Assembly: GCA_018266105.1 (NCBI GenBank)
Contig: JAFEBA010000021.1
Span: 58,299 to 122,298, forward strand
Source: a bacterium
GTDB lineage: Bacteria > Vulcanimicrobiota > Xenobia > Xenobiales > JADMJV01
DNA: 64,000 bases
Direction: 5' to 3'
The position numbers were made by a program, and so were the translations under genes. Below the pieces are notes generated by a model, which ran no database searches, had not been told where the DNA came from, and saw nothing but the letters and a program-made list of their open reading frames with translations. Below are positions 17,592 to 23,872 of the stretch, piece after piece. Position 1 is the stretch's first letter; each line of letters starts with the position of its first letter.

Positions 17592-18336
17592 GAGCGGGAA
17601 AGCGCGCTCGATAGGCGCGTAAGTCTTCTAAATCCAGCCGGGCCGAAATGTGCCCGGGCTGGCTGTCCAGACTGGACAGCACTCTACCGTGGGGATCGAT
17701 TAGACGACTTGAACCCGGGTAAGCCACTTTCGGGTCTTCGCCACAACGGTTCACTCCCAGCACGTAGGCCTGGTTTTCAATGGCTCGCGCTTGCAGTAAT
17801 GAGTCCCAGTGATGCACGCGAGCGGCTGGCCAGTTGGCGATGACCAGGTAAAACTCCACGCCTTGATAGGCCAGGTGCCGAAACGTCTCGGGGAACCTCA
17901 AGTCGTAGCAGATCAAAGGAGCCACCTTACAGCCGTGCCAGTCGAAGTGAAGAAACCCCTCCCCAGGTTGGTAGTGCTCGCTCTCCCCCCCATACGAAAA
18001 CGGATGCTGCTTGGCGTAGGAGCCCAGCAACTCACCCTTGGGGCCAAAGCTTAAAGCCATGTTGCGCCCCAGGCCGCCGTGTCCCCACCAGCTGAGGCCG
18101 CCCACCAGATAGATCCCGTGTTCGCGAGCGAGTTGGGCAAAGAATTGGGAGGTCTCACCCTCGGGCTCCTCGGCCAGGCCTTCTCTGCGCATGGTGAAAC
18201 CAATGCAGGACAGCTCGGGCAACACTACCATATCCTCGGGCTGCGGACGCAGCTGCTGGATCAAAGCCTGAAGCTGGCTGTAGTTGGCCGATTTATCTTC
18301 CCATTGAATGTTGTACTGCAGGGCGTGAACGTTCAT
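17542..18336 (-). CDS. Carbon-nitrogen hydrolase (nitrilase superfamily, omega-amidase-like)
   Basis: Cytosolic amidase of about 264 residues in the nitrilase superfamily. The Glu-Lys-Cys triad is visible: VVLPELSCIGF near residue 45, YAKQHPFSYGGE near 108, and PLICYDLRFPE near 140. The pattern with ICYDLRFPE and an N-terminal LQYNIQWEDK is closest to the omega-amidase/YafV-like group that removes the amide from 2-oxoglutaramate or 2-oxosuccinamate. The ATG at 18336 is preceded by GGAAAG and was chosen over an ATG eight codons upstream. It is divergent from the MarR gene, and the shared 62 bp contain that regulator's palindrome. Confidence 0.88.
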   Translation of the reverse strand: MNVHALQYNIQWEDKSANYSQLQALIQQLRPQPEDMVVLPELSCIGFTMRREGLAEEPEGETSQFFAQLAREHGIYLVGGLSWWGHGGLGRNMALSFGPKGELLGSYAKQHPFSYGGESEHYQPGEGFLHFDWHGCKVAPLICYDLRFPETFRHLAYQGVEFYLVIANWPAARVHHWDSLLQARAIENQAYVLGVNRCGEDPKVAYPGSSRLIDPHGRVLSSLDSQPGHISARLDLEDLRAYRARFPALNDLRLEQLGLSSARV

Positions 18337-18363
18337 AGGGGAGGGCTTTCCGATCCACACCTC

Positions 18364-18392
18364 TTGACCTCCAGGGCAAATTAGTTTATATA
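18364..18392 (+). promoter_or_regulatory. Promoter of the MarR gene (leaderless)
   Basis: TTGACC at 18364-18369 and TATATA at 18387-18392 are separated by 17 bp, a near-consensus sigma-70 arrangement. The expected transcription start seven bases after the -10 is 18399, the A of the MarR ATG, so the mRNA is probably leaderless. The -10 lies inside the palindrome at 18382-18399, which suggests repression by occlusion. Confidence 0.6.
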
Positions 18393-18399
18393 TAAACTA
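18382..18399. promoter_or_regulatory. Perfect 18-bp palindrome, probable MarR operator 1
   Basis: TAGTTTATATATAAACTA is a perfect inverted repeat covering the -10 box and the first base of the regulator's start codon. A 15/18 copy lies upstream of the hydrolase gene at 18867-18884. Paired sites flanking a MarR gene are typical of autoregulation plus control of the target genes. Confidence 0.68.
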
Positions 18400-18848
18400 T
18401 GTTCCATCCACTACCGGTTCGAGAAGACGCCGAGACGATTCGACTGCGCACCTGGGTTCAACTGGCGCGCACCTTTTACCGAATCGAGCGCTCAATCTCG
18501 ACCTGCCTGGCCGCCCAACAACTGACCGTGGCTCAGTTCGATGTGATGGCCAGCCTGCACTACTGCGAGGGGGTGACCCAAAAGGAACTGGCGGAAACCT
18601 TGCTGGTGACCAAGGGAAACGTGGTGGGCTTACTGGACCGGCTGGAAAAGCTCGAGCTGGTGGAGCGTCGCCCCGATCCGGAGGACGGCCGCAGCAACCG
18701 GGTGCATCTGACCCAGGCCGGACGCAGCAAAATTGAAGCAGTGCTGCCCGAACACGACCGGCTGGTTCTAAGCACCCTGGCCTGCCTGAACCAACAACAG
18801 ATCGAAACCTTGCGAGGGCTGCTGAGCAGCCTGGACCAGTCCATCTGA
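18399..18848 (+). CDS. MarR-family transcriptional regulator (MhqR-like by context)
   Basis: Winged-helix repressor of 149 residues. The DNA-binding region reads TVAQFDVMASLHYCEGVTQK, then LAETLLVTKGNVVGLLDRLE (recognition helix) and a wing with RRPDPEDGRSNRVHLT, all typical MarR features, flanked by dimerisation helices. One Cys lies in SLHYCEG near residue 54 and others at 34 and 127; a thiol-sensing mechanism is possible but not shown. It is followed 50 bp later by a hydrolase and a glyoxalase-fold dioxygenase that resemble MhqD and MhqO, the targets of Bacillus MhqR in quinone and electrophile stress. Both its own promoter and the next gene carry the same palindrome. Confidence 0.9.
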   Translation: MFHPLPVREDAETIRLRTWVQLARTFYRIERSISTCLAAQQLTVAQFDVMASLHYCEGVTQKELAETLLVTKGNVVGLLDRLEKLELVERRPDPEDGRSNRVHLTQAGRSKIEAVLPEHDRLVLSTLACLNQQQIETLRGLLSSLDQSI

Positions 18849-18857
18849 CAAAAATTT

Positions 18858-18884
18858 TTGACAACTTAGTTTACATCTAAACCA
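18858..18884 (+). promoter_or_regulatory. Promoter element and probable MarR operator 2
   Basis: A perfect TTGACA lies at 18858-18863. At 18867-18884, TAGTTTACATCTAAACCA matches the upstream palindrome at 15 of 18 positions. No good -10 box is visible at standard spacing, so the promoter call is weaker than the operator call. A strong AAAGGAG follows at 18887-18893. Confidence 0.55.
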
Positions 18885-18898
18885 ACAAAGGAGACTCC

Positions 18899-19486
18899 AT
18901 GAAAACTCTGCGAGCCGGCCCACAGTCGGCTCCCCAAACCCTGGTGCTGGTGCACGGCCGAGGCGCAAGCGCGGCCAGTATCCTGCCCCTCTATGACCAC
19001 CTCGACCTGAGTGAATGGAAGGCGGTGGCCCCTGAAGCCCCGGGCCACACCTGGTACCCCTACAGCTTCTTGGCCCCCATCGAGCAAAATCAGCCCGACC
19101 TGGACCGCTCTCTGCGGGCCATTCACGATACCATTGGCGATCATCCGTCCGAGCACACGGCCATCCTGGGGTTCTCTCAGGGTGCCTGCCTGGCACTTGA
19201 ATATGTCGCTCGCCACCCTCGCCGCTATGCGGCCATCATGGCACTGACGGGAGGCCTGATCAGCCTCAACCACGACGGTGACTTGAAAGGCACTCCCGTC
19301 TTCTTAGGTTCAGGCGATCCCGATCCGCACGTCCCCTGGGCAAGGGTGCAGGCGAGCGCCGAACTCCTGGCGGGCCTGGGGGCTCAAGTGGAGGCCCGAC
19401 GCTACCCCGGTCTGCCCCACACGATCAACGCTGACCAGCTTGCTTATTGCCGCGCCCTGCTGGCGCCGAAAGGAAACCTTTTATGA
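18899..19486 (+). CDS. Phospholipase/carboxylesterase family alpha/beta hydrolase (MhqD-like)
   Basis: Cytosolic serine hydrolase of 195 residues. The nucleophile elbow is ILGFSQGACLALE near residue 90, the acid is in FLGSGDPDPHVPW near 137 (the DPHVPxxR pattern common to this family), and the histidine is in YPGLPHTIN near 172; the oxyanion-hole region is LVHGRGASAASI. This fits the short MhqD/YodD-type hydrolases found beside ring-cleaving dioxygenases. It has a strong Shine-Dalgarno 5 bp before the ATG and overlaps the dioxygenase start by 4 bp. It is predicted to be repressed by the upstream MarR protein. Confidence 0.85.
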   Translation: MKTLRAGPQSAPQTLVLVHGRGASAASILPLYDHLDLSEWKAVAPEAPGHTWYPYSFLAPIEQNQPDLDRSLRAIHDTIGDHPSEHTAILGFSQGACLALEYVARHPRRYAAIMALTGGLISLNHDGDLKGTPVFLGSGDPDPHVPWARVQASAELLAGLGAQVEARRYPGLPHTINADQLAYCRALLAPKGNLL

Positions 19487-20403
19487 AACCTGCATTACCC
19501 GGACTGCACCACGTCACTGCCATCACTGCCAACGCCCAGAAGAATCACGACTTCTACACCCAAACCTTGGGTCTGCGACTGGTCAAATTGACCGTCAATT
19601 TTGACGACCCCTCCAGCTACCACCTCTACTACGGGGACAGCGTGGGCAGCCCGGGCACGATCATGACCTTTTTCGCAGGTGAGGGCGCAATCCCAGGCCG
19701 CATCGGCAATGGCCAGGCGACAACGACCGTATTTTCGGTTCCTATCGGAACCATGAACACATGGCGAGCGCGACTTGAAAAGGCCGGGTTTCCCGTGAAA
19801 CAGCTGGAGGTGTGGGGACAGCAACGCCTGGAGTTCACCGACCCGGATGGGCTACAGTTGGCCCTTTCAGAAGACAAAGACTCGAAAGAAGACGGTATTT
19901 CTGGATTTGCCGGGGTCGTCTTGGGATTGGCCAGACCCGCCGAGAGCCATCGGCTCTTCACCGAAACTCTGGGCTTTGAACTGGTCGCGGAGGACTCGGA
20001 AAGGCGACTCTACCGCAGCCAGCACTCGTGGATGGAGACCCTGACCGCGCCGGGCGCGAACGGCCGCATGGGAGCTGGAACAGTGCACCATATCGCCTGG
20101 CGTACGCCCGACGATGCCCACCAGGAACTCTGGTTGGAGCGCCTGCAAGGCCAGGGACTGCGAGTCTCGCCTGTGATGGACCGCAACTACTTCCACTCCA
20201 TCTACTTCCGTGAACCCGGTGGCGTGCTCTTTGAGATCGCCACCGACCCACCCGGATTCACGGTCGACCAACCGCTTGAAGAACTGGGCCGCAAGCTGGT
20301 TTTGCCGAGCTGGCTGGAGCCTCACCGGGAGAAGATTCAGCGATTTTTGCCCCCGCTGAAACTCCCGCAGGCGACCCCGGACTTCCAATCACTGGGAAGC
20401 TGA
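19483..20403 (+). CDS. Ring-cleaving dioxygenase, vicinal-oxygen-chelate family (MhqO-like)
   Basis: Glyoxalase-fold (VOC) protein of 306 residues with two repeats, starting PGLHHVTAITANAQKNHDFY, as in the MhqO/LinE-type ring-cleaving dioxygenases that open hydroquinones. Metal ligands expected are the His in LHHVTA near residue 8, a second His in VHHIAW near 205, and the Glu in FREPGGVLFEI near 250. The ATG overlaps the hydrolase stop (ATGA) with AAAGGAAA upstream, so the pair is translationally coupled. An in-frame ATG at 19447 lies inside the hydrolase gene and is rejected. Substrate is inferred from homology and context only. Confidence 0.88.
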   Translation: MKPALPGLHHVTAITANAQKNHDFYTQTLGLRLVKLTVNFDDPSSYHLYYGDSVGSPGTIMTFFAGEGAIPGRIGNGQATTTVFSVPIGTMNTWRARLEKAGFPVKQLEVWGQQRLEFTDPDGLQLALSEDKDSKEDGISGFAGVVLGLARPAESHRLFTETLGFELVAEDSERRLYRSQHSWMETLTAPGANGRMGAGTVHHIAWRTPDDAHQELWLERLQGQGLRVSPVMDRNYFHSIYFREPGGVLFEIATDPPGFTVDQPLEELGRKLVLPSWLEPHREKIQRFLPPLKLPQATPDFQSLGS

Positions 20404-20410
20404 GAACTTT

Positions 20411-20443
20411 CTAAGCTTTCCACAAGCTTGCTCTAAGCTGGCT
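20411..20443 (+). promoter_or_regulatory. Three 11-bp-phased AAGCT repeats, probable OmpR-type operator
   Basis: AAGCT occurs at 20413-20417, 20424-20428 and 20435-20439, giving three 11-mers: CTAAGCTTTCC, ACAAGCTTGCT and CTAAGCTGGCT. One-turn direct repeats are the usual site type for OmpR/PhoB-family regulators, and such a regulator lies 330 bp downstream. A possible -10, CATATT, follows at 20448-20453, which would place the repeats across the -35 region as in activated promoters. Confidence 0.5.
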
Positions 20444-20501
20444 CCGGCATATTGAGCCTCAGGAGCCCGGACGGGCCCGAACCGCAAAACTGGAGGAAGT
20501 T

Positions 20502-20675
20502 ATGAAAAACCTTTTCACCACCCTGGCAGTCGCCACCGCGCTGATGGGAGCCGCCTTCGCCGCTCCCCCAGCCAAGCCCGGCGCCAAGCCCGCCATCACC
20601 AGCAAGACCACCCACAAGAGCGCGCCCGCCAAGACGGCCAAACCCGCCAAAGCCCCGCTCAAGAAGACCAAATAA
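20502..20675 (+). CDS. Small secreted Lys/Ala/Pro-rich peptide (Asr-like)
   Basis: 57-residue protein with a strong Shine-Dalgarno (GGAGGAAG, 20492-20499). Residues 1-20, MKNLFTTLAVATALMGAAFA, form a clear signal peptide with an AFA cleavage site. The mature 37 residues are Lys, Ala, Pro and Thr only in large part (APPAKPGAKPAITSKTTHKS then APAKTAKPAKAPLKKTK). Size, export signal and basic Lys/Ala/Pro/His composition resemble the acid-shock periplasmic protein Asr of enterobacteria, which is controlled by two-component systems such as RstBA or PhoBR. The similarity is compositional, not proven homology. It is followed by a terminator and then an OmpR-type regulator and sensor kinase. Predicted to act in the periplasm. 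Confidence 0.75.
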   Translation: MKNLFTTLAVATALMGAAFAAPPAKPGAKPAITSKTTHKSAPAKTAKPAKAPLKKTK

Positions 20676-20680
20676 CTGCC

Positions 20681-20713
20681 GGCTGGCCTGCACGCGCAGG
20701 GCTGGGGCCAGCC
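20681..20713 (+). other. Inverted repeat after the small peptide gene
   Basis: GGCTGGCC (20681-20688) and GGCCAGCC (20706-20713) are exact reverse complements with a 17-base loop. No T run follows, so this hairpin may stabilise the peptide mRNA or cooperate with the terminator 10 bp further on. Confidence 0.45.
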
Positions 20714-20722
20714 AGTCCGACA

Positions 20723-20760
20723 GGGGCGTTCCTCCCGGAGAGGGACGCCCCACTTTCTTT
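20723..20760 (+). terminator. Intrinsic terminator between peptide gene and two-component system
   Basis: GGGGCGTTCC (20723-20732) pairs with GGGACGCCCC (20742-20751) over 10 bp with one G-U pair and a 9-base loop, followed by ACTTTCTTTCT. Only 16 bp separate it from the response regulator start, so the regulator is likely expressed by read-through. Confidence 0.7.
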
Positions 20761-20776
20761 CTGGAAGGACCTCCCT

Positions 20777-21445
20777 ATGGCTCGGATCTTGATTGTGGAA
20801 GACGACGCCGGAGTGGCCTCTTACCTGTTGGCCGCCCTGCGCGAAGCAGGTTACCAGGCCGATCATTGCAGCGATGGTCCTTCCACCCTCGGCCAGGCCC
20901 CGGGTTACGACTTGTTGTTACTTGACGTGATGTTGCCTGGCCTGGATGGCCTGCAAGTGTGCCGGCAGTTAAGGGGCCAGGGACATTCCGTGCCCATTTT
21001 GCTGATCACCGCCCGCGACCGCCTGGAAGACAAGGTGGCCGGCCTGGATGCCGGGGCCGACGATTATCTCATCAAGCCCTTTCAGCTGGCCGAACTGCTG
21101 GCGCGAGTGCGCGCCCTTTTGCGTCGAACCCCCCGCAGTGAGTTGACGGTTTACCAGGTGGGCGACCTGGAACTGGACCCGGCCACCCGTCAGGTGCATC
21201 GGAAAGGCCGCCCTATAAGGCTTTCTTCAACCGAATTCGCTCTGCTGGAAGTGCTGATGCGCAATCGAGGACGCGTGATGACTCGGGCTACACTACTTGA
21301 GCAGGTCTGGGACTACGACTTCGCTGGCCAGGACAATGTGCTCGAGGTCTACATCAGCTACCTGCGCAGCAAGATCGACAAAGGCGAAGAGGTCAAACTC
21401 ATCCATACCGTGCGCGGCGTGGGCTACCGACTGGATCTCTCATGA
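20777..21445 (+). CDS. OmpR-family response regulator
   Basis: Two-domain DNA-binding response regulator of 222 residues. The receiver has acidic residues in ILIVEDDAG, the phosphoacceptor Asp in LLLLDVMLPGLDG near residue 51, the Thr/Ser switch in LLITARDR and the Lys in LIKPFQ near 101. The C-terminal winged helix (about 125-222) shows LSSTEFALLEVLMRNRGRVM, LEQVWDYDF and the wing VRGVGYRL. It overlaps the kinase start by 4 bp (ATGA). By position it may control the upstream Asr-like peptide through the phased AAGCT repeats, similar in organisation to RstA/RstB or QseB-type pairs; this is inference. Confidence 0.94.
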   Translation: MARILIVEDDAGVASYLLAALREAGYQADHCSDGPSTLGQAPGYDLLLLDVMLPGLDGLQVCRQLRGQGHSVPILLITARDRLEDKVAGLDAGADDYLIKPFQLAELLARVRALLRRTPRSELTVYQVGDLELDPATRQVHRKGRPIRLSSTEFALLEVLMRNRGRVMTRATLLEQVWDYDFAGQDNVLEVYISYLRSKIDKGEEVKLIHTVRGVGYRLDLS

Positions 21446-22656
21446 CCCTGCGCTGGCGGTTCACCGGACTGATCAGCTTACTGCTGGCCGCCTTGCTTTC
21501 GCTCGGCCTCTGGGGTCTGCAGCACTTTGCCACCCGCCAATCTATCCATCATAGCCAGGACCTCATTCGGGCAGCCGGGGAGCGAATTCTGGTCGGCGTT
21601 CGCGACCACATTCCACTGCGCGAACTCATCCGAGAGGAACCTCAACCCCTCTCCATCGCGGTTTATCAGGGTCCGAACCTGATTGAACTGGTCGGTCACG
21701 AACCACCGGCGGACGGAGAAAACTGGGAAATCCAGAGACTGAACGTGCATGAGCGCCAGGTAGTGCTCGGCTTTCCCATTTACCAAAGTAAGGAAGCCTT
21801 GGGCCGTCAGGCACGTTTTCTAAGCTGGATCGGGGCACTGGTGTGGGGGGGGCTGAGTCTGACCACTTACTGGGTGGTCGGCCAGACTCTAAAGCCCATT
21901 CAGGAACTGGCCAATCAGGCCGACCAGGCCGCCGGAAATTCTGGTCCAACTCTGCTGGCTCCGCCCTCCCAGGATGGAGAACTCGTCCACCTGGTCTCCA
22001 CTTTGAATCAGCTGCTGGGTCGACTCCACCAACGCTCGGCTCGACGCGAGCAATTTCACGTGGCCGTCTCCCACGAGCTGCGGACCCCACTGCAGGCGCT
22101 GCTAGGCCATGTGGAACTGGCCCTGCTGCGCCCCCGCACTCCAGAGGATTACTGCAAAGTGCTGGAGGAGTGCAAGACTCAAACCGGACGACTGACTCAA
22201 CTGATTGAAGCGCTGTTGCTGCTCAACCGCCTGGACTATGCCCCCACGGCCAGCGAAGTCATCGACCTGAATGAGTGTTTTCCGGAGACCAGCTTACCCG
22301 CCCACACCCAAGTTATCTTTCTTCAGGCCGAAACGCGTGTTTCGGCCAACCAACCTTTGCTGGAGGTTCTTCTGCGCAACCTGCTCGGAAACGCCGACAA
22401 ACACCGCTCCCAAAACAGCCAGATCCTGGTAGAGGTTGGCCCTGGACAGTTCAAGATCGAAAACCAGAGAGACTCTCAAACGCTCCTTGACCCTGAGAAG
22501 CTTCGTGAGCCCTTCTTCAGGGCCACAGGAAACAGCACACCGGGAAACGGATTGGGTTTGGCATTGGTGGCGGCAGTGGTGGAGCGGCTGGGCTGGGAAC
22601 TGGAGCTACAAGCTCCGCCCGGGAGCTTCGTGGCCGTGGTGCGCTACCCGATCTGA
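21442..22656 (+). CDS. Sensor histidine kinase
   Basis: Membrane sensor kinase of 404 residues, cognate to the preceding regulator. Two transmembrane helices (about 8-27 and 128-147) enclose a roughly 100-residue extracytoplasmic sensor domain with no recognisable fold, followed by a HAMP-like linker (LKPIQELANQADQA). The H-box AVSHELRTPLQALLGH places the phospho-His near residue 212. The N-box LLRNLLGNADKH near 310 and the G-box GNGLGLALVAAVV near 371 form the ATP lid. F-box and first G-box are weak. The signal is unknown. It overlaps the convergent GspF-like gene by 13 bp. Confidence 0.93.
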   Translation: MTLRWRFTGLISLLLAALLSLGLWGLQHFATRQSIHHSQDLIRAAGERILVGVRDHIPLRELIREEPQPLSIAVYQGPNLIELVGHEPPADGENWEIQRLNVHERQVVLGFPIYQSKEALGRQARFLSWIGALVWGGLSLTTYWVVGQTLKPIQELANQADQAAGNSGPTLLAPPSQDGELVHLVSTLNQLLGRLHQRSARREQFHVAVSHELRTPLQALLGHVELALLRPRTPEDYCKVLEECKTQTGRLTQLIEALLLLNRLDYAPTASEVIDLNECFPETSLPAHTQVIFLQAETRVSANQPLLEVLLRNLLGNADKHRSQNSQILVEVGPGQFKIENQRDSQTLLDPEKLREPFFRATGNSTPGNGLGLALVAAVVERLGWELELQAPPGSFVAVVRYPI

Positions 22657-23747
22657 TTGAGGAACGAGTAGAGCGGAAGAAAAATCGAGAGAATTACAGT
22701 GGCCACCAGACTGGCCACGCTGGCCAACAAAAGCGGCTCCATGGCCGCGCTCATCGCATCCACCGCGTAGTTCATCTCGAGATCGTAGTAGGCTCCAGCT
22801 CGACCGAACATCTCCGGCATGCGAGAGGCCTGTTCGCCGGCCATGACCATATGAGCCAGTGAGGGCGGGTAGATGTCGGGATTCATGGCCATGTGGTCGG
22901 ACACGGGCTCTCCCTCGGTGATGGTCTTTTCCATGAACGGAGCGTCCAGAATAAACTCGGGATTACCGCTGGCCCCAGCAGCCATGCGCAAGGTGCGAGC
23001 CAGGTCCATACCCGAGGAGAGCATGGCCTCCACCGACATGCAGTAGCGCGCGCAGGCCCCCTTAACCAACATGGCGCCGATCAGAGGAACACGCCTGAGG
23101 AATCGCCACAAAGCCACCTGACCCTTTTGGGTCTTCAGAAACTCCCGTCCGGCTGTAAAAAACACGCCGATGCTGCCTACCAGTAGCAACCAGAACCCCG
23201 GTTGACGCACCGCCTCAGTGATGAACATCACGATTCGGGTGATCAGCGGCAAGGGTACGTTCATGTCTTTGAAAATGGTGAGAAAACTGGGCAGGACAGT
23301 GTAAAACATGAACAGCGTCAAGACGACCGACAGGATGAGCACGAAACAAGGATAGGACATAGCCGACTTGATGCGCTCGCGCAGTCGGTTGTCGCGCTCC
23401 TGCCAGTCAGCCAGGCGCTCCAGGGAGCTGTCCAAATCGCCCGTGCGCTCGCCGATCTGAACCAGTGTTGTGTAAATCTTACTGAAAACCCTGGGATAGA
23501 AGCTCATCTGATAAGACAGCACGTGACCCTGCGAGACTTTCTCCGCTATATCGCGAATCACCTCACCGAAATTGGGGTATTCTTCCTGATGGGAAAGCGT
23601 CTCCAACGACTGCACGATGGGCACGGCGTTGCGGAGCATCGTCGCCAGCTGGCGGCTGAAGATACAAAGGGCCTGAGGGGGCACGGTGACCTTGGCTCGC
23701 CAGTCGCCAGGTGCCCCCGGTGCAGTGCTCGGCGTTGGTGCGGCCAT
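22644..23747 (-). CDS. Type II secretion/type IV pilus GspF/PilC-family inner membrane protein
   Basis: Platform protein of type II secretion or type IV pilus machines, 367 residues. Two GspF domains are seen: the first has FSRQLATMLRNAVPIVQSLE near residue 30 and LVQIGERTGDLDSSLERL, the second MAGEQASRMPEMFGRAG near 300. Hydrophobic segments lie near 155, 205 and at the C-terminus (LLLASVASLVATVILSIFLP). The glycine-containing IGERTG motif is conserved. No gspE, pilT, pilin or gspD neighbour is present, so it stands alone here. The short N-domain usual in GspF is absent, while a protein carrying only such a domain is encoded at 10358-11065. Confidence 0.88.
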   Translation of the reverse strand: MAAPTPSTAPGAPGDWRAKVTVPPQALCIFSRQLATMLRNAVPIVQSLETLSHQEEYPNFGEVIRDIAEKVSQGHVLSYQMSFYPRVFSKIYTTLVQIGERTGDLDSSLERLADWQERDNRLRERIKSAMSYPCFVLILSVVLTLFMFYTVLPSFLTIFKDMNVPLPLITRIVMFITEAVRQPGFWLLLVGSIGVFFTAGREFLKTQKGQVALWRFLRRVPLIGAMLVKGACARYCMSVEAMLSSGMDLARTLRMAAGASGNPEFILDAPFMEKTITEGEPVSDHMAMNPDIYPPSLAHMVMAGEQASRMPEMFGRAGAYYDLEMNYAVDAMSAAMEPLLLASVASLVATVILSIFLPLYSFLNQIG

Positions 23748-23872
23748 TTCCCAGATTGTTTGATGTCAAGTTCATTAGTCCTGGCTTATTCGCGCACTAT
23801 CCGCGCTCCAGGACTCCTTGTGGGGGGCGAGAAGACGGGGGAAGGATTTGAAATTGCGAGGAGTCAGTCAGG

